Shown: piece by piece, positions 33,589-43,208 of the stretch
Layout: every line of letters begins with the position of its first letter
How positions within the stretch are numbered: the stretch's first letter is position 1
NCBI RefSeq assembly: GCF_018283455.1
Contig: NZ_JAAMTH010000001.1
Coordinates: 1,717,501 to 1,781,500 of the forward strand
Length of the DNA: 64,000 bases
Source: Planococcus sp. MSAK28401
GTDB taxonomy: Bacteria; Bacillota; Bacilli; Bacillales_A; Planococcaceae
Reading direction: 5' to 3'
Notes under the pieces: model-generated
The model's input: only the letters and a program-made list of their open reading frames with translations
Databases searched by the model: none
What the model was told of the DNA's origin: nothing
Made by a program: the position numbers and the translations under genes

Positions 33589-35040
33589 ATGGATTGGCTA
33601 GTCATACTGAGCTGGACCTTGAACTCTTTATTGTTGTTGAACATCGTGCTCGCACTTATCATCATCTTCAATGAACGGCGGGATGCAGGGGCTACGTGGG
33701 CATGGCTGTTGATTTTGTTTTTCTTGCCGATTCTCGGATTTATCGTCTATTTGTTTTTCGGGAGGCATTTAACGAACAAAAACTTCTACAATTTAAGTGA
33801 AGATGAACAATCCTATTACACGCGCCAAGTCGATTCTCAAGTCCAGCGCATACGGGCAGGGGAAGCGGAGTATGATGAAGAGCTGCTGAACAAATACGAG
33901 CAATTGCTAATCATGAATTTACAGTCTTCCAAATCACTCGTCAGTTTCTACAACGAAACCCGGATATTCTCTGAAGGCAATGAGAAATTCGACACGATGA
34001 TCGAAGACATCAGCCATGCGCAGGAAGAAGTCAATGTCCAATACTACATCATCAAGCGGGATGCGCTCGGCCAGCGGCTTTTCGATGCCTTGCTCGAGCG
34101 GGCCAAGGCAGGAGTCAAGATACGTCTCCTATACGATGCAGTCGGATCGAAGAGTTTAAAACAATCGGATTTTAAGGAATTGATCGAATATGGCGGCGAA
34201 GTGGAAATCTTTTTTCCGTCCAAATGGGGAATCAATTTCCGCCTCAATAACCGCAACCACCGGAAAGTGTGCATCATTGACGGGAAAACCAGCTATATCG
34301 GCGGGTTCAATGTTGGGACGGAATACTTAGGGGAAGTGGAGAAGTTTGGCTATTGGCGCGATGTCCATTTGCGCATAGAAGGGGATGTCGTCCAACACAT
34401 CCAGGACCGTTTCGTATTGGACTGGAACTATGCCAACCAGTATAAGAGCCGTGATGACATCTTCTGTTTTCCCACGCACCAAATCAGGAACTTTTCGCCG
34501 ATGCAAATCGTCACGAGCGGGCCGAATTCCGATACAGAGCATTTGAAAAACATGAAAATTAAAATGATTTCTTCGGCAAAGCGAGAAATCTACATCCAGA
34601 CGCCGTATTTCATTCCGGACAAAAGTTTTATGGACGCCTGTAAAATGGCTTTGCTGAGCGGTGTTAAAATGAGTATCATGATTCCAGGAAAGCCTGACCA
34701 TCCCTTTGTCATGTGGGGATCGTGGTCGTTCCTCGGCGAGTTGCTCGATTACGGGGCGGACGTTTATCTTTACGATCGCGGCTTTTTGCACGCCAAGACG
34801 ATGACCGTGGACGGCGAGATTTCAACTGTCGGGACCACCAACCTCGATGCCCGCAGCTTCCGACTGAATTTCGAAATTAATACGCTCGTGTTCAACCGCC
34901 GGATTGCGCTCGAACTGGAGTCCTTGTTTGAGTCGGATACAGCCGATTGCCGAAAATTGACGAAAGAACTCTACGCAGAGCGCGATTGGACCATCAAGCT
35001 GCGCGAAGGATTTGCCCGCTTATTGAGCCCAATCTTGTAA
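33589..35040 (+). CDS. cls: cardiolipin synthase
   Basis: A 483-residue membrane-anchored phospholipase-D-type enzyme that joins two phosphatidylglycerols into cardiolipin. Two N-terminal membrane helices (residues about 2-22 and 33-52, with TWAWLLILFFLPILGFIVYL) are followed by two HxK motifs: HRKVCIIDGKTSYIGGFN (His at about 224) and HAKTMTVDGEISTVGTTNLD (His at about 401). Length and order are standard. GGGGTGGGGGGG precedes the ATG. Confidence 0.95.
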   Translation: MDWLVILSWTLNSLLLLNIVLALIIIFNERRDAGATWAWLLILFFLPILGFIVYLFFGRHLTNKNFYNLSEDEQSYYTRQVDSQVQRIRAGEAEYDEELLNKYEQLLIMNLQSSKSLVSFYNETRIFSEGNEKFDTMIEDISHAQEEVNVQYYIIKRDALGQRLFDALLERAKAGVKIRLLYDAVGSKSLKQSDFKELIEYGGEVEIFFPSKWGINFRLNNRNHRKVCIIDGKTSYIGGFNVGTEYLGEVEKFGYWRDVHLRIEGDVVQHIQDRFVLDWNYANQYKSRDDIFCFPTHQIRNFSPMQIVTSGPNSDTEHLKNMKIKMISSAKREIYIQTPYFIPDKSFMDACKMALLSGVKMSIMIPGKPDHPFVMWGSWSFLGELLDYGADVYLYDRGFLHAKTMTVDGEISTVGTTNLDARSFRLNFEINTLVFNRRIALELESLFESDTADCRKLTKELYAERDWTIKLREGFARLLSPIL

Positions 35041-35071
35041 CTTATGATAGCTAAGTGTTGAATGACATACG

Positions 35072-35107
35072 AAAAAGCTGAAACCACTTTAGGTTCCAGC
35101 TTTTTTA
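35072..35107. terminator. intrinsic terminator
   Basis: AAAAAGCTGAAACC pairs with GGTTCCAGCTTTTT (one mismatch) and is followed by T-rich sequence; A-rich on the other side, so it may serve both convergent genes. Confidence 0.8.
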
Positions 35108-35128
35108 TTTGTCTAAATTTTTCAGGAC

Positions 35129-35980
35129 CTACAAGCGCTTCTGTGACATGGCTTCGCGCATATGGCGCAGCGCCGTCTTGCCTTCGTCTCCGCGAGCGAT
35201 CATGACGTTCGTGTAAAGCGCATCGATTAAGCTGAGCTGCGCAATGCGGGAAGCGAGGGCTTCTGAACGGAAATCCGTTTCTTCCGATAACGTGTACAAG
35301 ACAATATCCGCCTCTTTGGATAAAGGTGATTTGGCGAAATTGGTCACGCAGACGATCGTCACTTCTTTTTCCTTCAACACATGAAGCACTTCTAGGACAT
35401 CGCGCGTGCTGCCGGAGTGAGAGATGACGATGGCGACGTCGCCTTTGGTAAGCTGCGATGCGGACATGAGCTGCAGGTGGGCGTCCATATTCATCGCTAC
35501 ATGAAGGCCGAGGCGGACGAATTTATGATAGCCGTCCATGGCGATCATTGCAGACCCGCCATTTCCGAAAAACTCGATCTTGCGGGCGGACAGCACTGAG
35601 GCAACTGTTTGTTTCAAGGCCTCTTCGTCGATGATCTGCAAAGTATCTTCGAGCGTCTTGATGTTGGAGCGGAACACTTTTTCCGCCACCGTTTTCACTT
35701 CGTCGCCTTCTTCGATCTGTTCATGGATGTCTTTTAATGGCGCCACGACTTCCGCAGCCAAAGCGATTTTGAACGCCTGGAAGCCTTTAAAGCCAAGGCG
35801 CTGGCAGAAGCGGAAGACGGTCGACTCCGCAAGCCCAAGTTCATCGGCGATTTGATTGATCGTCAGATGGATGATATTGCGGGGGTCATTCAAGATGTAA
35901 TCGGCGATTTTCTTTTCCTTTTCACTGAAATTGCGGTAACTGCCACGGATGGCTGCCAATGCGAATTGTTGTTGTTTCAT
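35129..35980 (-). CDS. RpiR/MurR-family regulator of the gluconate genes
   Basis: A 283-residue RpiR-type regulator. An N-terminal helix-turn-helix (LTINQIADELGLAESTVFRFCQRLGFKGF) is followed by a SIS sugar-phosphate domain (KIEFFGNGGSAMIAMDGYHKF, AIVISHSGSTRDVLEVL). It is divergent from gnd-gntP-gntK, so it probably controls that operon with a phosphogluconate-type ligand. This differs from the GntR regulator of Bacillus subtilis. The ligand is inferred from context. Confidence 0.9.
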   Translation of the reverse strand: MKQQQFALAAIRGSYRNFSEKEKKIADYILNDPRNIIHLTINQIADELGLAESTVFRFCQRLGFKGFQAFKIALAAEVVAPLKDIHEQIEEGDEVKTVAEKVFRSNIKTLEDTLQIIDEEALKQTVASVLSARKIEFFGNGGSAMIAMDGYHKFVRLGLHVAMNMDAHLQLMSASQLTKGDVAIVISHSGSTRDVLEVLHVLKEKEVTIVCVTNFAKSPLSKEADIVLYTLSEETDFRSEALASRIAQLSLIDALYTNVMIARGDEGKTALRHMREAMSQKRL

Positions 35981-36111
35981 CCTGCCACGCCTCTTTCTAT
36001 TGCTTGAAGTATTTTTATATTTCTATCATAACATGCTTGTGTATGGAAAAATATTTGATATACTTAATTCATTAAGGAAAAATATTCTTTTATTCTACAG
36101 GAGGTTTTCAA

Positions 36112-36993
36112 ATGGAAATCGGAATTATCGGCTTGGGCAAGATGGGCAAGAACTTGGCACTCAATTTAACAGATCATGGCCACACAGTGGTAGGGCATGA
36201 TGCAAACGCGTTGGAAGTAAGCGATTTCAAAGTAGCCGGATCACTCGAAGAATTGGTGCAGAACCTGCAAGCGCCACGTACAGTGTGGTTGATGGTGCCG
36301 GCCGGAGAAATTACGGAATCGGTCATCGCACAATTGGTGCCGCTGTTGGACAAAGGCGATGCCATCATTGACGGAGGCAACTCGAACTACAAAGAATCGG
36401 TGCGACGCGCTGAGGAATTGAAAGCGAGCGGAATTTATTTCTTCGACTGCGGCACAAGTGGCGGGACAGAAGGTGCACGCCACGGAATTTGTGCCATGAT
36501 CGGCGGAGACGAGGAGAAGTTTACCGACATCGAACCGCTGTTCCGCGACATCTCAGTCGAAGGCGGCTACCTTTATGCAGGCAAATCAGGCAGCGGGCAT
36601 TTCATGAAAATGATTCACAACGGCATTGAGTACGGCATGATGCAGTCGATTGCTGAAGGATTTGACATCCTTCACAAAAGTGATTTCGACTATGACTACG
36701 AAAAAGTGGCCGGCGTCTGGAACAACGGCTCGATCATCAGCTCTTATTTGATGGGTTTGACGCAAAATGCCTTCTCGAAAGATGAAAAGCTCGATGGCAT
36801 CAAAGGGGTTATGAACTCATCAGGTGAAGGGAAATGGACAGTGGAAACGGCACTCGACTTGAATGTGCCGGCACCGGTCATCACAATGTCACTGATGATG
36901 CGCTACCGTTCGCTCGAAGACGACACGTTTACAGGAAAAGTCGTCGCAGCACTTCGCAATGAATTCGGCGGGCACGCAGTCGTCAAAAAATAA
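36112..36993 (+). CDS. gnd: 6-phosphogluconate dehydrogenase, short (NAD-type) form
   Basis: A 293-residue decarboxylating 6-phosphogluconate dehydrogenase of the short lineage (about 300 residues), which typically prefers NAD. The Rossmann motif is GIIGLGKMGKNLA at the start, the substrate block is GTSGGTEGARHGICAMIGG, and the catalytic helix has GHFMKMIHNGIEYGMMQ. It converts 6-phosphogluconate to ribulose 5-phosphate. First gene of the gluconate operon; GGAGG precedes the ATG. Confidence 0.95.
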   Translation: MEIGIIGLGKMGKNLALNLTDHGHTVVGHDANALEVSDFKVAGSLEELVQNLQAPRTVWLMVPAGEITESVIAQLVPLLDKGDAIIDGGNSNYKESVRRAEELKASGIYFFDCGTSGGTEGARHGICAMIGGDEEKFTDIEPLFRDISVEGGYLYAGKSGSGHFMKMIHNGIEYGMMQSIAEGFDILHKSDFDYDYEKVAGVWNNGSIISSYLMGLTQNAFSKDEKLDGIKGVMNSSGEGKWTVETALDLNVPAPVITMSLMMRYRSLEDDTFTGKVVAALRNEFGGHAVVKK

Positions 36994-37023
36994 ACCATTG
37001 TTTATCGGATAGGGGGAAATCAC

Positions 37024-38367
37024 ATGGCTGGTTCAACATTGATTATTATCGCGGTCGCAAGTATTTTCGTTTTGCTATTTTTGGTCATGCGCACGAAATT
37101 GCATGCGTTCGTCGCGTTATTATTGGTAAGTTTACTGCTCGGCATCGCGGCAGGCATGCCGCTTGGGGATGTTATTCAATCAATTCAAAACGGCATGGGC
37201 GGAACACTCGGCTTTGTCGCAGTGGTCGTCGGCCTTGGCGCTATGTTTGGGAAAATGCTTGAAGTTTCCGGCGGCGCTGAACGCTTAGCCGCTACATTAA
37301 TTGCGAAATTCGGAGAAGATAAAGCACCATGGGCTCTTGGCGTCACAGGTTTCATCGTGGCCATTCCTGTATTCTTTGATGTCGGCTTCATCATTTTGGT
37401 GCCAATCGTCTACAGTTTGGCGAAAAAGACCGGCAAATCGCTTTTGCATTACGGGATTCCGCTGTTAGCGGGTCTTGCTGTTACACATAGCTTCATCCCG
37501 CCGACTCCGGGACCGATTGCGGTTGCGGAACTGGTTGGGGCAGAACTTGGCTGGGTTATCCTGTTCGGGGTGCTCGCAGGGATTCCATCGATGATTTTAG
37601 CGGGACCAGTTTTTGGACGCTACATAGGGAAGCGCATTCATCTAACGATTCCGGATTACATGGATATCAAAGAACAGGAATACGATAAGGAATTGCCAAG
37701 TTTCGGCATGATCATTTCCTTGATCTTGATTCCGCTTGTGTTAATCCTGTTCAACACCTTGTCAGCCGTCGTATTGGATGAAGGGAACCAGATCCGTGAG
37801 ATTTTGACTTTCCTTGGCCATCCATTCGTCGCCTTGACGATCGCTACGATCCTGACGTTTTTCTTCCTCGGCACACGCCGCGGCTATTCACGCCAGGAAG
37901 TACAAGACATTGCAACGAAAGCACTTGAACCTGCAGGGATCATCATCCTCGTTACAGGGGCTGGCGGCGTGTTCAAACAAGTACTTATCGACTCAGGTGT
38001 CGGCGATGTGCTTGGCCAAATGATGGGCGATTCTGCACTTCCGCCGATTGTTTTGGCATTCTTGATCGCTTCAGCGGTCCGTGTGGCTCAAGGCTCGGCT
38101 ACCGTTTCCATGGTAACGGCTGCAGGATTGATCGCACCGCTTCTAGAAATTACCGGAACAACTGGCCCAGCACTTGGTTTAATCGTTATTTCCATCGCTG
38201 CAGGCGCCACGGTTTTATCTCACGTAAACGATTCCGGCTTTTGGCTTGTTAACCGCTATTTCGGAATGAGCGTCAAAGATACCTTGAAATCCTGGACCAT
38301 GATGGAGACCATCATCGGCCTCACCGGATTCGTGGTAGTATTGATTTTGAGTTTCTTTATTACATGA
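37024..38367 (+). CDS. gntP: gluconate permease (GntP family)
   Basis: A 447-residue GntP-family gluconate/H+ symporter with about twelve membrane helices. Family blocks include GFIVAIPVFFDVGFIILVPI, IPPTPGPIAVAELVGA and AVRVAQGSATVSMVTAAGL. GGGGGAAATC precedes the ATG. It lies 30 bases after gnd and 61 before gntK; it imports gluconate for the following kinase. Confidence 0.95.
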   Translation: MAGSTLIIIAVASIFVLLFLVMRTKLHAFVALLLVSLLLGIAAGMPLGDVIQSIQNGMGGTLGFVAVVVGLGAMFGKMLEVSGGAERLAATLIAKFGEDKAPWALGVTGFIVAIPVFFDVGFIILVPIVYSLAKKTGKSLLHYGIPLLAGLAVTHSFIPPTPGPIAVAELVGAELGWVILFGVLAGIPSMILAGPVFGRYIGKRIHLTIPDYMDIKEQEYDKELPSFGMIISLILIPLVLILFNTLSAVVLDEGNQIREILTFLGHPFVALTIATILTFFFLGTRRGYSRQEVQDIATKALEPAGIIILVTGAGGVFKQVLIDSGVGDVLGQMMGDSALPPIVLAFLIASAVRVAQGSATVSMVTAAGLIAPLLEITGTTGPALGLIVISIAAGATVLSHVNDSGFWLVNRYFGMSVKDTLKSWTMMETIIGLTGFVVVLILSFFIT

Positions 38368-38370
38368 GTA

Positions 38371-38407
38371 CAGAAAAGAAAAAGGGATTCTCCTTTTTCT
38401 TTTTCTG
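38371..38407 (+). promoter_or_regulatory. hairpin between gntP and gntK
   Basis: CAGAAAAGAAAAAGG pairs with CCTTTTTCTTTTTCTG around GATTCT, directly between the two genes. No T-run follows, so it is not a terminator. It may act as an RNase barrier or differential-expression site. Confidence 0.4.
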
Positions 38408-38428
38408 TTATAAGGAAGGAAGAAGAAC

Positions 38429-39973
38429 ATGCCTGAACAATCCTATTATTTAGGGGTCGATATAGGGACCACTTCCACAAAAGCTGTCCTGTTCAATAAA
38501 GCGGGGCAAATCAAAGACAGCCATACCGTTTTCTATCCCTTGCACACACCGAACCAATTGACCGCCGAGCAGGACCCGGAAGAAATTTTCCGCGCCGTCC
38601 TGACAGCGGTCCGGGAAACCTTAAGAAAAAGCGACATTAGCAAAGAGTCATTAAAGCTCTTGTCGTTCAGTTCGGCGATGCACAGCCTGATTGCGGTGGA
38701 TGCACAAGGAGAGCTTTTGACCAATAGCATCACTTGGGCAGATACGAGAAGCTCAAAGCATGCGAAGCACATCAAAGAAAACTTGAACGGCCATGACATT
38801 TATTTGCGGACCGGTACGCCGATCCACGCGATGTCGCCGTTATCGAAACTTTTGTGGCTGCAGGATGAAAAACCGGAAATCTGCCAAGCTACCGCGAAGT
38901 TCATTAGCATCAAGAGCTATATTTTCCATAAATTTTTCGGGGAATACGTCGAAGACCATTCCATCGCCTCCGCTACCGGCTTGTTTAATTTGGAACAGCT
39001 CGACTGGGACCAAGGCGCACTGGATGTATCTTGTGTCACGACAGAGAAATTGCCGCGCCTCGTGCCGACGACCGAGCAATTTACAGGAGTCGCGCCGGAA
39101 TTCGCTGCATTCATGGGTGTCCGGGAAGACGTTCCGTTTGTTATCGGGGCAAGCGACGGCGTATTGGCCAATCTTGGCGTCAATGCCATCGACCCCGGCG
39201 TCATTGCTGTGACCATCGGGACGAGCGGTGCCATCCGCACGGTGTCTCCGGTGCCGAAAACCGACCCGAAAGAGCGGACTTTCTGCTATGTGTTGACGGA
39301 GAATCACTGGGTGATCGGCGGTCCGGTCAATAACGGTGGCATCATTTTGCGTTGGCTTCGCGACGAATTCGCATCATCTGAAGTGGAAACAGCGAAGCGC
39401 CTCGGGATCGATACATACGATGTGTTGACGAAAATCGCCGCAACGGTTAAACCAGGAGCTGACGGGCTGTTGTTCCACCCTTATTTGACAGGCGAACGGG
39501 CGCCGCTCTGGGATGCTAACGCGAGAGGATCGTTTTTCGGCCTGAGCATCCATCATCAGAAGCAGCATATGATTCGCGCTGTATTAGAAGGCATCGTCTT
39601 CAATCTCTATACCGTGCTTCTCGCCGTTGAGGAATTGACGGGGGAGCCGGCACGCATCCAGGCTTCCGGCGGTTTTGCCCGCTCGGAGTTGTGGCGCCAG
39701 CTGTTGGCTGACGTCTTCGACAAGCCGGTCATCATCCCGGAAAGCTTTGAAAGTTCTTGTCTCGGCGCAGTGGTTCTCGGCATGTATGCCACTGGCGAGA
39801 TCGAGGATTTCAGCATCGTCTCTGAGATGATCGGCAGCACACATACGCATCATCCGGAAACAGAAGCAAGCAATATTTACCGCGAACTGCTTCCGATTTA
39901 TATCCGTTTGTCGCGACTTCTGACAGAGGAATACGAAAGCATTTCCGATTTCCAGCGCAAGCATATGAAATAA
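38429..39973 (+). CDS. gntK: gluconokinase (FGGY family)
   Basis: A 514-residue FGGY carbohydrate kinase that phosphorylates gluconate to 6-phosphogluconate. The N-terminal ATP-grip block is GVDIGTTSTKAVLFN, substrate binding uses HSLIAVDAQGE and TWADTRSS, and the C-terminal part has GASDGVLANLG, TIGTSGAIRT, HPYLTGERAPLWD and the glycine-rich ASGGFARSELWRQLLADV. GGAAGGAAG precedes the ATG. Last gene of the operon, followed by a terminator. Confidence 0.95.
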   Translation: MPEQSYYLGVDIGTTSTKAVLFNKAGQIKDSHTVFYPLHTPNQLTAEQDPEEIFRAVLTAVRETLRKSDISKESLKLLSFSSAMHSLIAVDAQGELLTNSITWADTRSSKHAKHIKENLNGHDIYLRTGTPIHAMSPLSKLLWLQDEKPEICQATAKFISIKSYIFHKFFGEYVEDHSIASATGLFNLEQLDWDQGALDVSCVTTEKLPRLVPTTEQFTGVAPEFAAFMGVREDVPFVIGASDGVLANLGVNAIDPGVIAVTIGTSGAIRTVSPVPKTDPKERTFCYVLTENHWVIGGPVNNGGIILRWLRDEFASSEVETAKRLGIDTYDVLTKIAATVKPGADGLLFHPYLTGERAPLWDANARGSFFGLSIHHQKQHMIRAVLEGIVFNLYTVLLAVEELTGEPARIQASGGFARSELWRQLLADVFDKPVIIPESFESSCLGAVVLGMYATGEIEDFSIVSEMIGSTHTHHPETEASNIYRELLPIYIRLSRLLTEEYESISDFQRKHMK

Positions 39974-39977
39974 GAAG

Positions 39978-40009
39978 AAACCCGAAGCTTAATGGCTTCG
40001 GGTTTTTTT
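39978..40009 (+). terminator. intrinsic terminator of the gluconate operon
   Basis: AAACCCGAAGC pairs with GCTTCGGGTTT around TTAATG, followed by T7. Confidence 0.9.
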
Positions 40010-40166
40010 AATTCCACGATTCATTTTCCTCATGAAGCCGATCTATATTTTGTAGAAAAGTTCTGAAAACGGATCGAATTCGAAGACGCTTTTGATATAC
40101 TAATATTTACAAGTACAGGTGGTTGCTGGGAGAAATTGATTACCGGCAGCTACGATTGGAGGCGCT

Positions 40167-40724
40167 ATGAAACTCTTATTATTATTCGGCCCGCAAGCAG
40201 TCGGTAAAATGACTATAGGCCATGAATTGGAAAAGATAACGCACCTCAAATTACTTCATAATCATATGACGATTGACTTGCTGCACCCATTCTTTGGCTT
40301 CAGCGAAGACACATGGCGAATCTCGACTATCATTCGGGAAGAAATATTTAAAGCGGCCGTTAAAAGCGATCTGGAAGGCATTGTGTTCACTTTCGTCTGG
40401 TCATTTGAGTCAACAAAGGATTGGGAATTTGTAAGCCATATTCGCTCTATTTTTGAACAAGCGGGTGGAGAAGTCTATTTCGTAGAACTTGAAGCACAGC
40501 AGAGCGAACGTTTGCTACGAAACCAAACGCCTCATCGCCTTGCACATAAAGCAACGAAGCGCAATGTGGCAGAATCCGAAGTGCATTTAATCGAAACGCA
40601 TAAACTGAACCGGCTTAACTCTTTGCCGGAGGAAATTCATGAAGAAAATTACATACGAATCGATAACACAAAGCTAGACCCGCAAACTGTCGCTCAAATG
40701 ATTAAAGACTGCTTTGCATTATAG
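40167..40724 (+). CDS. AAA/shikimate-kinase-like P-loop protein
   Basis: A 185-residue P-loop protein with Walker A FGPQAVGKMTIGHEL and a lid-like HRLAHKATKRNVAESEVHL. It resembles small nucleoside/shikimate-type kinases and Bacillus proteins annotated as AAA family ATPases; the nucleotide partner is unknown. The ATG follows GGAGGCGCT. The phosphotransferase-like gene begins 76 bases downstream, and the two may share a transcript. Confidence 0.85.
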   Translation: MKLLLLFGPQAVGKMTIGHELEKITHLKLLHNHMTIDLLHPFFGFSEDTWRISTIIREEIFKAAVKSDLEGIVFTFVWSFESTKDWEFVSHIRSIFEQAGGEVYFVELEAQQSERLLRNQTPHRLAHKATKRNVAESEVHLIETHKLNRLNSLPEEIHEENYIRIDNTKLDPQTVAQMIKDCFAL

Positions 40725-40800
40725 AAAATCGGTAGCCGGCCTGTTATACAACCAGCCAGAAAGACATTAGGGCATTTATAACAAACGAGGTGAGAGACCC

Positions 40801-41682
40801 ATGTTGGATCAAGTATTGAAGCAATTCCGTTTGGAAGTCGTTACTGTCAATGAAGTCGAAGATTCTTTCAGTTCAACCGTATATAGATGCACTTTAATGA
40901 ACGGGGACACTGTCTTCGTAAAAATACCGTATACCCGTGTGAAATACGAGCGCGAGCTAGCTGCTTATGAAATCCTCGCTGGATATGTCCCGATTCCAAA
41001 GCTGCTCGATTATTGGGCGGGTGACGCTAAATGTCCGGGGGCTTTACTGCTGTCCGAACTGAAAGGGAAGCCTTTGTCCGCAACAGCTTCTCCAGAAATT
41101 GCGTATCAAATCGGTGCAATGCAAGCGGCAATGCATCAAATCAAACCTTCGAACACGACAGAATCCAGCGCGATAAAAAATGAATTTGACAATTGGCATG
41201 AATTTATCGAAAGGCAGTTTTATAGCTTCGCAGAAGATGCAAAAGAAGTATTGGATGAGGATTTATATATGGCCAGCTTGCGAAAATTTGAGCAAATGAA
41301 GGGCGAGCTTCCAGAACCAGACGGGCCGAGTTTTGTCCATATGGATTTCCGGCAAGCCAATATCATTGTGGAGGAAGGCCGGGTTTCCGGCATGATCGAT
41401 TTTGAAAGTGTCCGCTTCGGGTCGACAGACATTGATTTCACTAAAATTCACCGTGATTTTCTCAGCACAAATTCGTCATTATCTGACTCCTTTCAGATGG
41501 GCTATAACAGCATCCGGCCGATGATTGACTTGCAATCCGTTTTGCCTTTTTACCGTTTCATTGATGCCTTTAATAGTATCGGCTGGAGCCAAAGGCGGGG
41601 GCTGCAGGAAAATGTCGCGTTCTATGAAGCCAATTTACGGATATTAAAAGGGATGCTGCAAGGAGATCGGCTGGAAAAATGA
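40801..41682 (+). CDS. aminoglycoside phosphotransferase-like kinase
   Basis: A 293-residue APH/ChoK-fold phosphotransferase. The catalytic loop is SFVHMDFRQANIIVEEGRV (HxD...N), the metal Asp is in GMIDFESVRFG, and the N-lobe lysine is in TVFVKIPYTRVKYERELAAYE. The fold phosphorylates small hydroxyl compounds (sugars, amino alcohols, antibiotics). Resistance cannot be claimed: such genes are common housekeeping members in Bacillales. GAGGTGA precedes the ATG. Confidence 0.9.
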   Translation: MLDQVLKQFRLEVVTVNEVEDSFSSTVYRCTLMNGDTVFVKIPYTRVKYERELAAYEILAGYVPIPKLLDYWAGDAKCPGALLLSELKGKPLSATASPEIAYQIGAMQAAMHQIKPSNTTESSAIKNEFDNWHEFIERQFYSFAEDAKEVLDEDLYMASLRKFEQMKGELPEPDGPSFVHMDFRQANIIVEEGRVSGMIDFESVRFGSTDIDFTKIHRDFLSTNSSLSDSFQMGYNSIRPMIDLQSVLPFYRFIDAFNSIGWSQRRGLQENVAFYEANLRILKGMLQGDRLEK

Positions 41683-41746
41683 ATTCTAAACTCTGGCTAT
41701 CAAGAAAATCGGCGAATGCCAAATCTAGCAGATTGGAGGGAGATTG

Positions 41747-42202
41747 TTGAGAACCCTTTGTTACATCTTACTGTTAGCTGTTTTTTTGTTAGCGGCATGC
41801 AATGAAAATCAACAAAAAAGCGCCGCGGTTCTGGAAGCGGAAGCTTATTTGGAAAGCCAAGGATATACGTCGATTTCCGTGGTAGAAGAAAAATCGTTGC
41901 TTTCAACGAAACAAAATTTAGCGGACCCGGCCTACACGCCGATTTGGCAAGTTCAACCCTTAGATTCCGCTCAATACATAGACAAAGAGCTTACTTCTGT
42001 GGAATTAATCGTACAAAATCACCCGCTTGAACTTCTCTATAACAATAAAAAAACAAGTACTATCGTCTATCTCTATCACAATAAAGTAATAGGCGGATGG
42101 TCTTTTCCAGTCAGCTCAAGCGAAGCGCTCGTCGGCAATGTGTATTCCTTGGATGGAAAAACGGGGGAAGAAGTGAAGGAAGAAAAGGACAATCCTGAAT
42201 AA
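41747..42202 (+). CDS. putative lipoprotein, unknown
   Basis: A 151-residue protein starting at TTG 41747 (or 41744) after GGAGGGAG. The signal ends LLAACNE (lipobox Cys at about residue 17). The mature part contains a PIWQVQPLDSAQYIDKEL segment and a TSTIVYLYHNKVIGGWSFPVS block typical of short Bacillus extracellular lipoproteins. Function unknown. It stands between the kinase and the NUDIX gene. Confidence 0.75.
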   Translation: MRTLCYILLLAVFLLAACNENQQKSAAVLEAEAYLESQGYTSISVVEEKSLLSTKQNLADPAYTPIWQVQPLDSAQYIDKELTSVELIVQNHPLELLYNNKKTSTIVYLYHNKVIGGWSFPVSSSEALVGNVYSLDGKTGEEVKEEKDNPE

Positions 42203-42268
42203 AAAAATATCTAAGGTAACGGTAGAACATTTTTAGCCAATCAAGCTGGCGATAGGAGAACAACAATC

Positions 42269-42754
42269 ATGCTGAAATATACTTTGTGCTTAATTCGAAA
42301 TGGCGATAAGATTCTGCTTCTGAACCGAGAGAAGCCCCCGCAGATGGGCATGTGGAATGGCGTTGGCGGAAAAATCGAGCCCGGCGAAACATCCCTTGAA
42401 AGTGCCATCAGGGAAACTTTTGAAGAGACCGGCATCCGACTGATAGACATGGTGTATGCTGGGAATGTTATTTTCACAAGTGAAAACAGCCGGCAAGGCA
42501 TGTACTTGTTTATGGCGGAAATGCCAAAAAATCAGTTATTGGCTACGCCTTTCGGAACATGTGAAGGCATATTGGATTGGAAATCGATCGGCTGGATCAT
42601 GCAAAAAGACAATCGCGGGGTAGCCGCTAATTTACGTGCCTATCTGCCTTCGCTGCTGAATGGCGATTTGGGATTGGAACATAGCTTCATTTATAAAAAT
42701 CGGGAAATCGCAGCGTACACAGTTGTAGCACTTTCAGAAGCAATAAAAACATAG
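42269..42754 (+). CDS. NUDIX hydrolase (MutT/8-oxo-dGTPase-like)
   Basis: A 161-residue NUDIX hydrolase. The box is GVGGKIEPGETSLESAIRET with FEETGI, fully canonical. The N-terminal YTLCLIRNGDKILLLNREKPPQMGMWNG matches MutT/YtkD-type 8-oxo-dGTP diphosphatases that clear oxidised nucleotides. The substrate is inferred from this resemblance. TAGGAG precedes the ATG. The cupin gene follows after 15 bases, probably cotranscribed. Confidence 0.9.
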   Translation: MLKYTLCLIRNGDKILLLNREKPPQMGMWNGVGGKIEPGETSLESAIRETFEETGIRLIDMVYAGNVIFTSENSRQGMYLFMAEMPKNQLLATPFGTCEGILDWKSIGWIMQKDNRGVAANLRAYLPSLLNGDLGLEHSFIYKNREIAAYTVVALSEAIKT

Positions 42755-42769
42755 AGAGGAGTGGATTCA

Positions 42770-43135
42770 ATGAATTTCAAGCCGATCAATTTCAATGAAA
42801 AACTTTCGAAATTCGACGATCTTTGGTCGCCAAAAATCATTGCAGAAATGAATGATTATCAATTCAAAACCGTAAAAGTGCAAGGGGAGTTTGTCTGGCA
42901 TAAGCACGAGGACACCGATGAAGTGTTCATTGTACTAGAAGGCGAACTGGTCATTGAATTTCGGGACGGGGAAGTGGTCTTGAAAGAAGGCGAAATGTTT
43001 GTCGTTCCAAAGAATACCGAGCACAAGCCATATGCCAAAACACAAGCGAGCATCTTGCTGGTTGAACCTAAAGGGGTCGTCAATACAGGCGATACGGAAA
43101 GTGAACGGACGGCAGAAAATGATGTGTGGATCTAA
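42770..43135 (+). CDS. cupin domain protein
   Basis: A 121-residue single-domain cupin. Cupin motif 1 is visible as [26 protein letters not shown] and motif 2 as [17 protein letters not shown], giving the His/Glu/His metal set. Substrate unknown. ATG 42770 follows AGAGGAG; an in-frame GTG at 42761 touches it. It lies directly after the NUDIX gene. Confidence 0.9.
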   Translation: MNFKPINFNEKLSKFDDLWSPKIIAEMNDYQFKTVKVQGEFVWHKHEDTDEVFIVLEGELVIEFRDGEVVLKEGEMFVVPKNTEHKPYAKTQASILLVEPKGVVNTGDTESERTAENDVWI

Positions 43136-43208
43136 ACGGGTTTTTCGTAAATTTTGCGCTGCTTACTCTTCAAATAAGGTAAAATAACAGCATACTTTGT
43201 TTTAGGAC

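Noticed and set aside
40801-41682. Antibiotic resistance by the phosphotransferase-like gene
   Set aside because: The fold is common to many housekeeping kinases; no motif specific for a resistance class.
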